Shown here: one piece after another, positions 1 through 10,603 of the stretch
Layout of the letters: each line of letters begins with the position of its first letter
Position numbering within the stretch: the stretch's first letter is position 1
DNA from: Candidatus Hadersleviella danica
GTDB lineage: Bacteria; Chloroflexota; Anaerolineae; Promineifilales; Promineifilaceae
Reading direction: 5' to 3'
Assembly (NCBI GenBank): GCA_016711405.1
Contig: JADJSZ010000030.1
Location: forward strand, 12,270 to 76,269
DNA length: 64,000 bases
Position numbers and translations under genes: made by a program
The notes under the pieces: model-generated
Database searches by the model: none
The model's input: only the letters and a program-made list of their open reading frames with translations
Told to the model about the DNA's origin: nothing

Positions 1-2981
1 TAGTTGCCCTGTCGCCACAACACTATACCCATTTCAATCACTGCCTTAGCCAATCCTGCACCGTCATTTGACGCCGAGTGTATCTCCCCGGCCTTCGCCA
101 GCCAATCCAAGGGCGGTTTCGTATTCGCCGCGCAGGCGGTTTAGCTTGCCCAGGCGAACTGCGCCCCGCTTTCTTCGCGGCGTTATCTTGGGCTAATTCT
201 AAAGCCGCGCGGTAGTCGCTTTCCGCTTCCCCCACCTGCACCTATCACCTCCAATACCTGCCCTCGCTCGAAATAAATAGCCAATTTTTCGTGGTCGTCG
301 CCCAACAAGGGCAGCAGAAGCCTGCCGTCAAAAGTCTAAGGCGGCATCGTTGGCAAAGTTCTTCTGTGCCGCTTCACCCGCCCGGCGCAGGTACTCTATT
401 TGCTTGACTGTGTTGTCACTACGGCCGTAATGGAAGGCCAACGCCTCCAGTAGGGGCGGAGCATGCTCCGCCCCTACCTGCTCTTCCAGATAGGCCGCCA
501 ACTGCTCGTGCAATCTGGCGCGCGTGGCAAAGGCAAACTTTCGTAGGTCACTTCGTGGGTAACAATATGCTTGAACAGGTAGGCCAGCTCCGGCTCGGGC
601 GAATCGAGTGGCGTGATGTCCAATGATTCCAACGCATCCAGCGCCGCCCTCACCTGTGGAAACGCGCCCAGTTCGGGGTAATAGCCCGTCAGCCATTGGG
701 CGCGGAACAACCGCCCGACGATGCTGGCCACGCGCAGAGTACTCTTCTCCACCTCGCTCAACTGGTCAATACGGCTCAGAATAAGCGTGTGCAGGCTGTC
801 GGGTAATTCGATTTTGCTCAGTTCGGCCGGGTCGAGGTTGCGGTCATGAACGTAGTTGAGTAGCTCTTCGAGGTAAAACGGATTCCCTTGCGCCCGCGCC
901 ATCAAAGCTTCGGCCAAGCCGTCGGGCAAACCGCCACTGCGCAAGGGGTACAACCGCGCCAACTTCGCCCGAATCGCTTGTTCCGCTTCGCTGGTCGTCA
1001 GGGCGTGCAGTTCAATCCGCGTGAACTGGGGCAACTTCTCCAAGCGGGGCGCGGCCAAACGCGCCAACTGCGGCGGGCGATAGGCCAGCACAAAACAGAC
1101 GGGCAGAGCGGCCGTTGCCTGCGCCAATTGTTCCAACAGGTCGTGGGAGAGGGCATCCATCCAGTTCAGGTCTTCAATGACAATCAGCAACGGCTCCACT
1201 TGCGCCGCCGCCTTGAGGCAATCTTCGAGCAGAGCATGTAACGCACTTTGGCGGGTCTTCGGTTCCAGCCGTCGCGTAAACTCGTTTTCAGGGAGGTTCA
1301 CACCGAGCAGGACATTGAGCAGGGGCACGGCCGCTACCCGCCAAGGAGCGCGTGCTTTGATTTCCCCTTCCAAATGGTGCATGAGTTGGGGCAGGGGCAT
1401 CTCTGGGTCTACATTAAAGAACGCCTGCCAGATGCTTTTCCAAACATGGTACGGCGTGCTGATAGCATCCGACTGGCACGCCCCGCCATACCCCGCAAAC
1501 CCCTGCTGGCGGGCGGCGCACCACCTCCGCTACCAGCCGCGATTTTCCTAAGCCCGCTTCGGCCACAATGCCGATGATTTGGCTGTGGCCTTGAGCCGCG
1601 AGAGCCAGCTTCTCTTCAATCTGCTGTAACTCTGCCTGTCGGCCGACCATCGGCAAGGCGTAGGCTGGTTCTGGCAGGCGGATGGCGCGTCGTTTGTGCG
1701 GGCCAGTCACTGCAAAAACGGGCACAGGTTCCGCTTTGCCCTTGAACTGCACGGCCGAGTACGCCACAAACGCAAAATCGGCGGCGGTGGCACTTTGCAC
1801 CCGCTTACTGACGAGCAGTTCACCCACGACCGCCTTGCTCATCAACCGCGCCGCCAAATTGACCTCATCCCCAACGCCCCATAATGCGGCGGGAGACACC
1901 CCCATACGCTCCCGTGCGCATCACTCCATAGGTAATGCCGATTTGCAATGGCTCCAAAAGGGAAGCGTTTGCGCCACGTCGCGCAGGCGCAAAGCCGTTT
2001 TCACGGCGCGGCGGGCATCATCTTCATGGATGCTGAGTGCGCCAAAGTTGATGTAGGCGTAGCTCCCTTTGTCGCCAAAAGTCAGGTCTATGAGCGTCCC
2101 TTCGTAGTGGGCAAGAATGGTTTGTAGGGGGCGCACAAATTGGTTGAGTTGGTCGGCGGCCGTGTCGGCCTCGTAATCTATGCCCACAAAACGGATGAAG
2201 AGGGCAAGGCAGGGGCGAAAATCTGTTTGCAACAGGGCGTGGCCTGTTTGGGCACGAGCATAGACGAGGGGGTGGAGCCACGGCCGTGTCCTCTCTTCAT
2301 CCAATTCAAGTAGGGGTAAAAGGGGGGATGGGTTGACCGTACTGGTAAACATGCCCAACACGCCAAAACGTTGCCCCGTCTCCGCACTGGTGCGCCACTC
2401 AGTCAGGGTGATGCTGTCGCCGAGGGCTATGACGGTGGCTTCGTCGAGCAAAATGTCGGGGGCGGTAGCGAGTTGTTCGGCTACGGCCGTGCGGTTCACC
2501 GTCTCACCCGCCAACACATCCAGCCAATAATGCGCCGCATCCCCCACCACCAGCCGCCGCACCTCCCCCGTGGCAATGCCAATCTTGATGGTCAGCCGCC
2601 CCATTTGCCCGTTCGGCAACGCAATCTCGATAAACGCCAACATCGCCGTTTGCAAAGCGACGGCAGCGCCACGGCACGGGGAGGTGCCGCCCCGTCCTTC
2701 TCATCCAACCAACAGGTAATCGCATCGCCAGAGAAGCCGATGACGCTTCCGCCGTATCGTTCCACGGCGGCAATCAGCGTGGTGTAGACCGCATCCAGAT
2801 GTTTAGTCAGCTCTTCCGCACCCCGGCGCGAGCCGTAGGCGTGGCGTAATGCTTCGGTGAAGGGGGTGAAGCCCGAGATATCGGCGAACAACACCGAGCC
2901 GTGGGAACGGCTGGGCAAGTTTTCGCCCTGTGCCAACGCACGGCGGCGATCTTGGGGCAGGTAGGTGGTGAGATTATTCAT
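1..2981 (-). pseudogene. Broken cyclase-ATPase-TPR paralogue (third of a tandem trio), running off the left edge
   Basis: This is the most damaged of three tandem paralogues. The start at 2981 overlaps the stop of the upstream paralogue (2974) by 8 bases. Fragments in changing frames restore the family order. The first class III cyclase domain has FADISGF (Asp34) and GDAITC (Asp86). A second cyclase domain follows with GDEVNLAAR, then a P-loop (AEAGLGKS) and an NTPase body with a Walker B-like VIEDLNWMD, then TPR remnants to base 1. Frame changes lie near 2660, 1910-1940, 1510, 545 and 330, and the TPR part is barely readable. The 2660 break falls where the sister genes carry low-complexity repeats. 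Five or more indels make this a likely real pseudogene, although indel error is common across the window. Confidence 0.8.
450..477. repeat. 28-bp perfect palindrome inside the broken cyclase gene
   Basis: The 14-base arms beginning GTAGGGGCGGAGC are perfect reverse complements with no loop. The palindrome sits in coding sequence just after the AAYLEE motif and adds residues (about VGAEHAPPLLE) absent from the paralogue at 6685-10476. It resembles the REP-like palindromes dispersed in many bacterial genomes and looks like an in-frame insertion. Confidence 0.7.
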
Positions 2982-5900
2982 TGGTGAAAGGTGATGGTTG
3001 TAATAACTCTTGGATGGTAGTTTGCCACTCTAATTGTGCCCCATAGGCCAAACCGACCTGTGCCACGGCCGTGTCTATGCCCCACAAACGCAACGTTTCG
3101 GTCAAATCGAGTTGGTGTTCGTGCATAAAAGCGGGTTGGCTTTGGGCGAAGCCCCATAAGGCCAATGCCCGTTCCGGCTCGCCTTGGGCATAGGCCAAGC
3201 GGGCAAAGGTGATGAGCGATTGAATGACCCACGGCCGTGCTTCCAACTGCAACGCCAAACTCAACGCCTCCTGCGCCAACTGCCGCCCCGCCGCCAAATG
3301 CCCCAAACGCACCTCACCATCCGCCAAATTCACCAACGATTGGGCAATCCCCCGTTTAGAGCCTATCTCCTGTGCCAAGGCCAATGCCGCCCGAATGCGT
3401 TCTTGTCGCAAAGCAAACTGCCCCTGTTTGTGCGCGGCAATACCCAAGCTATTGAGTGCCGCCATCATGCGCTCGCGATTGCCCACGGCCGCCGCTTCCT
3501 CATAAATCTGTTGCACCAACCGCTCCGCCTCTCGCAAATCATCTTGCTGAAAAGCGACCCAACTAAGGCCATGCAGGGTGATGAGTTTGCGGTTTAGGTT
3601 CCCCAATTGCTCGGCCAAGACCAACGCTTCTTGCAACACGGCCTGCGCCGCCGCCAACTGCCCCAACCGATTATAGACCATGCCCAAGGTGGTAAGGGCG
3701 CGGCACAACACGGTCGCGTCGTTGTGGGAACGAGCAAGGGCGACCGCTTGGGTGAGCAAGGTGTGCGCTTCCTCATACTTGCCCGTGTCCCCCGCTATCT
3801 CGCCAAGCAACGTCAGGAGTAAAATTTGGTTGGTGGGGAGGGTGGTGGTGATGGTGGGCAGGTGGGCAAGAGTGGTTTGCGCGGCCGTGTGATCGCCTAA
3901 GCGATGGTACGTTTCCGCCAACTCAAACGCAAGGGAAAAATGGGCGGGGTCAGCGGGTGGGGTGATTTGGAGCAGTTGGGTGAGGTAATTCGCGGCCGTG
4001 GCAAAGGCACTAATGGCCTGCGCCGCCGCTATCCCTTTCGTGCCGTAGACCATTAGCTTGTCCAGATTTTCGGTATGCCCATAATGATAGACCAAGGTAT
4101 CCAGCAACGAGGCTTCGCTGAGGTGCCAAGGCTATTTGTGTTTCCAGATAAGCGGCTAACTGTTCGTGCAAGCGGGCGCGGGTGGCAAAGGGCAAGCTTT
4201 CGTAGGTCACTTCATGGATGATGACGTGCTTGAACAGATACTCTAGTTCTGGCTCGGTGCGGTCTAGCAGGGTTAAATCGAGGTCGTGCAGAAGGGTTAA
4301 ATCCGCTTGCAATTGGGAGAGTTCGCCCAAGTCGGGGTAGTAGCAGATGAGCCACGAGACAGGAAAGAGCCGCCCGATGACGCTGGCGACGCGCATGGTG
4401 CGTTTGGGGCTGGGGGGCAATTGGTCGAGGCGGCTGAGGATGAGGGCGTGCAGGCTGTCGGGCAATTCGGCTTCCCAATTGGTTTCGTGGCGGGGGTCTA
4501 GGCCACGGCCGTGGAAAAAATTCAGCACCTCCTCCAAATAAAAGGGGTTGCCCTCCGCCCGCGCCAGCAATTTTTGCACCAACGCAGGGGAAACATCCCC
4601 ACCTTGCCGAGGATAAAGCTGGGCCAGCTTGGCCTGAATCATTTGCCGCGCTTCCGTCTCATTCAGCGCGGCCAAATGCAGGGGGGTGAAATTGGGGCGG
4701 GCTTCCACACGGGGGGCTTGCAGGCGGGGTAAATCGGTGGGGCGGTAAACCGCCAAAAAGAAAATGGGGCAACGGCTTAACGCTTGGGTCAACGCCACCA
4801 ATAACTCATGCGAGAGCGCATCAATCCAGTGCAAATCTTCGATGAGCAACAGCAACGGAGCCTCTTGGCTGGCCTGTTTCAGGCAATCTTCCAGCAAGAC
4901 ATGAAGCGCGGTTTGCCGATTTTTTGGTTCCAACCCTTCGGTAAAGCTGTTTTCGGGAATGGGCAAAGCGAGCAAGCGGCCGAGTAGGGGCAGGGCGTTT
5001 TCTCGTTCGGGGACATAGCGGCGCACCTGTTCGCGCAGGTGGTGGATTTGTTGTGCAGGGGTGTGGGTGGTATCAAGGGCAAAAAAGCTTGTCCAAATCT
5101 GTTTCCACACCAGATACGGCGTGTTCAGGCCATCGGATTGGCACGCCCCACCATAGCTCCTAAACCCTTGCTGGAAAGCAAGTTGCGCCGCTTGCCAAGC
5201 AAGGCGAGATTTGCCCAACCCCGCTTCGCCAATGATGGCGACGATTTGGGCTTGCCCTTGTTGGGCAAGCGCTAATTTTTCCGCCAGAAGGCGTTGTTCC
5301 GCCTCGCGCCCAATAATGGGGGTGTGGTAGTTGGGTTCAGACAGGTGAATGGGGCGCTGTTTCCCTTCGCCGTAGAGCGGAAAGAGGCGAATTGGTTCAC
5401 TTCTGCCCTTCAGGCTGACTTGTTGCTCGTTACCAAAGAGAAAATTTGGGGCAAGTTGTTTGTGGATACGGCCGCTGACCAAAATTTGGCCGGGTGCGGC
5501 CGTGGACATCAGCCGCGCCGCCACATTCACTTCATCGCTCAACGCCCCATAATGCCTTCGGCTGAGACCGCCATACGCACCTGTCCGCATGACCCCATAA
5601 GTAATGCCAATTTGGAGCGGGCGCAAAAACGAGAGCGAGCGAGCCGTTTCTTGTAGCTCAAGGGCTGTTTTGGTGGCGCGGCGGGCATCGTCTTCGTGCA
5701 GGCTGAGTGCGCCGAAGTTGAGATAGGCGTAGCTCCCTTTGTCGCCAAAGGTCAGGTCTATCAATGTGCCTTCATAGCGAGCCAAAATAGCTTGCAGGGG
5801 GCGTATAAACTGGTTGAGTTGGTCGGCGGCCGTGTCCGCTTCGTAATCAATACCCGCAAAGCGGATGAAGAGAGCCACACAGGGGCGGAAGTCGGTTTGA

Positions 5901-6673
5901 AGGAGGGGATGCCCCGTTTTTTCTCGTTCGTAGACCAGCGGGTTGAGCCACGGCCGTGTTGTTTCCTCGTCTAAATGGGGCAATAGGGGAATGGGGGCTG
6001 GCTGAATGACGGCCGTGTTCCCCCCCAACACCCCAAACCGCTCCCCCGTGGCGTTGCTGGTGCGCCATTCAGCCACGGTGATGGTTTCACCAAGGGCGTA
6101 TACAGTTGCTTCGTCGAGGAGAATGTCGGGGGCGGTGGCGAGTTGCTCGGCCACGGCCGTGCGGTTCACCGTCTCACCCGCCAATACATCCAGCCAATAA
6201 TGCGCCTCATCCCCCACCACCAAGCGGCGTACTGTCCCCGTGGCAATCCCAATCTTGATGGTCAGCCGCCCCATTTCCCCGTTGGGCAGGGGAATTTGGG
6301 CAAAGGGTTGCATGGCTGTTTGGAGGGCGAGGGCGCAACAGACGGCGCAGGCGGCCGTGCCTCGTCCCCCGTCCCCTGTCCCTCGTCCTGCATCCCCAAA
6401 CCAACATGTAATCGCATCTCCCGCAAATGCTGTCACGCTCCCGCCATACCGCTCCACCTCGCCAATCAGCGCGGTATAGACAGCATCCAGATGTTTGGTA
6501 AGCTCTTCCGCACCTCGGCGGGAGCCGTAGGCGTGGCGCAATGCTTCGGTGAAGGGGGTGAACCCCGAAATATCGGCGAATAGCACCGAGCCGTGGGCAC
6601 GGCTGGGCAAATTTTCGCCCCGTGCCAGCGCACGGCGGCGGTCTTGGGGCAGGTAGGTGTGCAGGTTGTTCAT
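2974..6673 (-). CDS. sAC-like class III adenylate/guanylate cyclase with AAA/NB-ARC-type ATPase and TPR domains (one frameshift)
   Basis: This likely makes a cyclic nucleotide under control of its ATPase and TPR parts. The chosen start, MNNLHTYLPQ at 6673, is 12 bases after the stop of the upstream paralogue and aligns with its N-terminus. Domain order is first cyclase (both metal Asp present in FADISGF and GDAITC), second cyclase (IRFAGID replaces the first Asp motif; SDEVNVAARLM keeps Asn and Arg), P-loop (GEAGLGKS), Walker B-like LIEDLHWID, then TPRs. The frame changes near 4110-4130, between AYLETQIALAP and SLLDTLVYHYG, after which about 370 TPR residues continue to the stop at 2974. The span is one base over a multiple of three, consistent with one indel. 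A GGRGT stretch near 6357-6395 comes from low-complexity repeats in the coding sequence. Confidence 0.85.
6357..6395. repeat. Low-complexity GTCCC-type repeat inside a cyclase gene
   Basis: Tandem units of the CGTCCCC / TGTCCCT / CGTCCTG type lie in the coding sequence and read on the minus strand as GRGTGDGGRGT. The sister gene has a shorter version of the same tract. It matches the heptamer repeats seen between genes and lies in a loop of the first cyclase domain after GDAITCWFG. Confidence 0.65.
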
Positions 6674-6684
6674 TCCCTGAACCG

Positions 6685-9600
6685 TTACGCTTCTAAAGCA
6701 TAGGTGGCGGCATGGGTCGGAGTCATCGCTTCCCCTTCGGCCCATGCGGCGGCAAATTCGGCAGGGGAGAGATGCTGACGGACGGCCGCAAGCGTCGCCT
6801 CGTAAATTCGCTCTTCGATAGTGTCCCATGCCGTGCCCAAGCTGAGGCGCAATGTTTCGGCCGAGGCGGCGAGGCGGGCGGCGCGGGGCAGGTCTTGTGC
6901 CAGTGCGGCCGTGGCCGCCAACCCATTCAAGCTAAAAAACAAATTATTCTGGTCGCCCATCGCTTGCGAAATCTCCAAACTAGCCGCATACATGGTACGC
7001 GCCATGGTCGCATCCTTTTGGTCTATGGCCAAATTGCCAAAATTGAGCAGGGCAATGCACTCCCCATATTTATTGCCTATCTGCCGCGCCAAGACCAAAG
7101 ATTGCTCCAGCAACAGCTCCGCTTGGGGCCAATCCCTTGTTTCATGCGCCAACAAAGCAAAATTGCTCAAGATATTGGCCAACCGTTGCTTGTCTCCCGT
7201 CACTTGTGTCAACGCCACCGCTTGTTCATAAAAGCGGCGCGCCTCCTCCAACAAGCCAGACATCGAATAAACCTGCCCGATATTGTTTAATAACATCGTT
7301 TGGGAAACTTTATCATCCAACTCCTGAAAAATGGTCAACGCTTGCGCTTGAATCGCCAAAGATGCATTATGCTCGCCTCGATAAGAGAGCATGGTTCCAC
7401 GCAAAGCTAACAATCGCGCTTTAAGCGGCGCATCCCCCACCTGTTCGCTAATGTCGAGGGCGCGGCTAATGCGGGTTTCGGCTTCGGCATAACGCCCTTG
7501 TTGGACGGCTAAATTAGCCCGTTTGTTATCAATTCGCGCCAGCCAGATGAGGTTGTTCTGGTCGGCGAACAGCTTCTCCGCTTCTTCGTACCACACCAAT
7601 GCCTGCGAGTCGGCCCGCATACCCCACGCCAAACCGACATAGTAATGTCCCTCGGCAATCGTTCGTACATCCCCCTGCGCTTGCGCCAAGGCCAACACCG
7701 CCGCACAAGCCTCCGCCATTTGGTCATATGCTGTCATCAGGCTAAAAATGTTTGCCCGCTCTATCTGCACCAACCGTTGCGCTTCAAGGTCATCGGTCAG
7801 TAAGGGAAGCAAATGGGCGTAGTAATCGAGGGCGGATTGGTTGGCAAAATTTTTCTGCGCCGCCTCGGCCGCCTTGTGGTAATACATAATCTGTTTGGCT
7901 CTGTTTTCACTTAGCCCATAATGGTAGGCAATGCTGTCCAGCGGAGCGTGTATTTCTTCTAAATAAGCGGCCAACTGCTCATGCAAACGGGTGCGGGTGG
8001 CAAAGGGCAAACTTTCGTAGGTCACTTCGTGGGTGATGATGTGTTTAAACAGGTACACCAGTTCGGGGTCATTGCTTTCCAGCAGGGTCAAATCGAGGGT
8101 GTGTAATTCGGCCAAATCTGCTTGCACTTGGGGCAAATCCCCCAAGGTGGGGTAGTAGCCGATGAGCCATGAGAGGGGGAAGAGACGGCCGATAACACTC
8201 GCCACCCGTATCGTCCGTTTTTGGTTGGTGCTCAACTGGTCTAAGCGGCTCAGTATCAGGGCGTGCAAGCTTTCAGGTAATTCCGTTTCCCAAAGGGTAG
8301 TGGTACGAGGGTCAAGGCCACGGCCGTGTAAAAAGTTCAGCAACTCCTCCAAGTAAAACGGATTTCCCTGCGCCCGTGCCAACAACGCCTGCACCAACGC
8401 TGGGGCAACCTCACTCGCTTGGCTGGTATAAAGTTGGCTCAACTTGCGCTCAATGAGTTGGCGGGTTTCGCTTTCATTCAGGGGGGCAAGGTGAAGCGGG
8501 GTGTAATTCGGCCGTGCTTCCAACCGTGGCGCTTGCAAGCGGGGCAGGGGGGTCGGGCGATAGACCAGCAAAAAGAAGATGGGGCAATGGTGCAAGGTTT
8601 GCGCCAACTCCACCAGCAAATCATGGGAGAGCGCATCAATCCAGTGCAAATCTTCCACCACCAGCAAGAGTGGGTTCTCTTGGCTGGCACGGCGCAGGCA
8701 CGCTTCCAGCAACGCATGGAGCGCACTGCGCCGACTTTTTGGCTCCAATTGGGCAGTCCAACTGTTTTCGGGGATGGGTAAATCAAGCAGAGGAGTAAGG
8801 AGGGGCAACGCCTCGGCTCGTTCAGGAGCGTACTGGTGCAAGCTGGCAATCACTTTAGCACTTTTTTGGGCAGAGGGCTGATGTGGCTCCAGCCCAAAAA
8901 AGTGGCTCCAGATTTGTTTCCACACCAGATAGGGACTGTTTAGACCATCCGCTTGGCACGCCCCCGCATAGCTGGTGAACCCCTGACGAAAGGCGAGAAC
9001 CACCGTTTGCAAAGCAAGGCGGGATTTGCCCAGCCCCGCATCCCCAATCAGCGCCACAATTTGGGATTCCCCTTGTTGGGCGCGGGTGAGTTTGGCGGTG
9101 ATTTGCTGTTGTTCCGCTTCCCGCCCAATAAGTGGGGTGTTGTAGATGGGTTCGGGCAGGTTGATAGGGCGTTGGGTCTGCTCGTCATGTAGGGGGAAGA
9201 CATTGATGGGTTTCTGCTTCCCCTTGAGGTGGAGTGGTTGCCCAAAGCCAAAAAGAAAGTTGTGGCGCAGTTGTTCATGGATACGGCCGCTGACTAAAAT
9301 TTCGTCGGCCACGGCCGTGGACATCAGCCGCGCCGCCACATTCACCTCATCCCCCAACGCCCCATAATGCCTTCTGCTAGGGCCGCCATACGCCCCCGTG
9401 CGCAAAACTCCATAGGTCAGGCCAATTTGGAGCGGGTGCAAAAAGGGGAGGTTTCGCGCTATGTCTTGTAATTCCAGCGCGGTTTTCACCGCCCGGCGGG
9501 CATCGTCTTCATGGATGCTCAGTGCGCCGAAGTTGATGTAAGCATAGCTCCCTTTATCGCCAAACGTGAGGTCTAAGAGGGTTCCTTCGTAGCGGGCGAG

Positions 9601-10476
9601 AATGGCTTGCAGGGGGCGAATAAATTGGTTGAGTTGGTCGGCGGCCGTGTCTGCTTCGTAATTGATGCCCGTAAAACGGACAAAGAAAGCGCAACAGGGG
9701 CGAAAATCAGTTTGCAGGAGGGCGTGGCCTGTTTTTTCCCGTTCATAGACGAGCGGGTCGAGCCACGGCCGTGTCACCTCCTCCGCCAATTCGGGCAATG
9801 GCGCAACAGGCAACACCTCCACCTCCCCCGTAAATGCGCCCAAGACACCAAAGCGTTGCCCCGTCTCCTCGCTGGTGCGCCACTCAGCCACAGTGATGGT
9901 CTCACCGAGGGCATAAATGGTGGGTTCATCCAGCAGGATTTCGGGGGCGGTGGCCAGTTGTTCGGCCTCGGCCGTGCGGTTCACCGTCTCCCCTGCCAAC
10001 ACATCCAGCCAATAATGCGCCTCATCCCCCACCACCAAGCGGCGCACCTCCCCCGTGGCACCCCCAATTTTAATAGTCAGTCGCCCCACCTCTGCCTTGG
10101 GCAACGGAATCGCCGCAAACACCTGCATCGCTTCCTGCAACGCCACCGCACAGGCCACAGCAGAGGCGGCCGTCCCCCGTCCCCCATCCCCAGTCCCAAA
10201 CCAGCAGGTAATTGCATCCCCCGAAAAGCCTGTCACGCTCCCGCCGTATCGTTCCACCTCGGCAATGAGCGCGGTGTAGATGGTGTTAAGGTGGGTGGTT
10301 AGCTCTTCCGCGCCACGGCGGGGGCCAAACAAGTTCCGCAGGGTTTCAGTGAGGGGGGTGAAGCCCGAAATATCGGCGAAGAGGACGGAGCCATGGGCAC
10401 GGTCGGGCAACTGTTCGCCCCGTGCCAAAGCGCGGCGGCGGTCTTGGGGTAGGTAGGTATGCAGGTTGTTGGGCAT
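6685..10476 (-). CDS. sAC-like class III adenylate/guanylate cyclase with ATPase and TPR domains (intact, 1263 aa)
   Basis: This is the intact member of the trio and probably the first gene of the operon. Residues 25-180 form the first cyclase domain with metal-binding Asp35 (FADISGF) and Asp87 (GDAITC). Residues about 260-400 form a second cyclase domain in which the first Asp is replaced (FVRFTGIN), while GDEVNVAARL keeps Asn379 and Arg383, the transition-state pair. One active site built from two unlike halves is the arrangement of mammalian soluble adenylyl cyclase (ADCY10), which also continues into a P-loop NTPase and TPRs. Here the Walker A is GDAGLGKS (478-485), a Walker B-like VVEDLHWID follows, and TPRs fill about 840-1240. 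There is no signal peptide or membrane segment, so it should be cytosolic. ATP versus GTP use cannot be read from the sequence. Confidence 0.92.
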   Translation of the reverse strand: MPNNLHTYLPQDRRRALARGEQLPDRAHGSVLFADISGFTPLTETLRNLFGPRRGAEELTTHLNTIYTALIAEVERYGGSVTGFSGDAITCWFGTGDGGRGTAASAVACAVALQEAMQVFAAIPLPKAEVGRLTIKIGGATGEVRRLVVGDEAHYWLDVLAGETVNRTAEAEQLATAPEILLDEPTIYALGETITVAEWRTSEETGQRFGVLGAFTGEVEVLPVAPLPELAEEVTRPWLDPLVYEREKTGHALLQTDFRPCCAFFVRFTGINYEADTAADQLNQFIRPLQAILARYEGTLLDLTFGDKGSYAYINFGALSIHEDDARRAVKTALELQDIARNLPFLHPLQIGLTYGVLRTGAYGGPSRRHYGALGDEVNVAARLMSTAVADEILVSGRIHEQLRHNFLFGFGQPLHLKGKQKPINVFPLHDEQTQRPINLPEPIYNTPLIGREAEQQQITAKLTRAQQGESQIVALIGDAGLGKSRLALQTVVLAFRQGFTSYAGACQADGLNSPYLVWKQIWSHFFGLEPHQPSAQKSAKVIASLHQYAPERAEALPLLTPLLDLPIPENSWTAQLEPKSRRSALHALLEACLRRASQENPLLLVVEDLHWIDALSHDLLVELAQTLHHCPIFFLLVYRPTPLPRLQAPRLEARPNYTPLHLAPLNESETRQLIERKLSQLYTSQASEVAPALVQALLARAQGNPFYLEELLNFLHGRGLDPRTTTLWETELPESLHALILSRLDQLSTNQKRTIRVASVIGRLFPLSWLIGYYPTLGDLPQVQADLAELHTLDLTLLESNDPELVYLFKHIITHEVTYESLPFATRTRLHEQLAAYLEEIHAPLDSIAYHYGLSENRAKQIMYYHKAAEAAQKNFANQSALDYYAHLLPLLTDDLEAQRLVQIERANIFSLMTAYDQMAEACAAVLALAQAQGDVRTIAEGHYYVGLAWGMRADSQALVWYEEAEKLFADQNNLIWLARIDNKRANLAVQQGRYAEAETRISRALDISEQVGDAPLKARLLALRGTMLSYRGEHNASLAIQAQALTIFQELDDKVSQTMLLNNIGQVYSMSGLLEEARRFYEQAVALTQVTGDKQRLANILSNFALLAHETRDWPQAELLLEQSLVLARQIGNKYGECIALLNFGNLAIDQKDATMARTMYAASLEISQAMGDQNNLFFSLNGLAATAALAQDLPRAARLAASAETLRLSLGTAWDTIEERIYEATLAAVRQHLSPAEFAAAWAEGEAMTPTHAATYALEA
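10172..10203. repeat. Low-complexity GTCCCC-type repeat inside the intact cyclase gene
   Basis: Units CGTCCCC, CGTCCCC, CATCCCC and AGTCCCA read on the minus strand as GTGDGGRGT, at the same loop as the tract in the neighbouring paralogue. Confidence 0.6.
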
Positions 10477-10537
10477 GGGAGAGATGATAGCAAAATGTGG
10501 CTATGTTTCCAGCAGTTCCTGTTCTAGAAAACAATAG

Positions 10538-10571
10538 GGCCGTGGTCGAGCACTTACACTCAACCACGGCC
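10538..10571 (-). terminator. Stem-loop after the CSLREA-type gene
   Basis: The arms GGCCGTGGT and ACCACGGCC (9 bp, 16-nt loop) lie just past the stop of the minus-strand gene at 10604, and on that strand are followed by CTATTGTTTTC. The weak T-tract suggests a terminator. It also lies in the 127-bp gap upstream of the cyclase operon, so it could separate the two transcription units. The arms include the genome's abundant GGCCGTGG word. Confidence 0.45.
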
Positions 10572-10603
10572 GTGGATAACCTCACTCGCCACTTATTCCC
10601 CCA

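Noticed and set aside
1..10476. Cyclase trio as a Pycsar or CBASS anti-phage system
   Set aside because: Class III cyclase-NTPase-TPR fusions are signalling proteins; no CD-NTase, no toxic effector gene and no defence neighbours.
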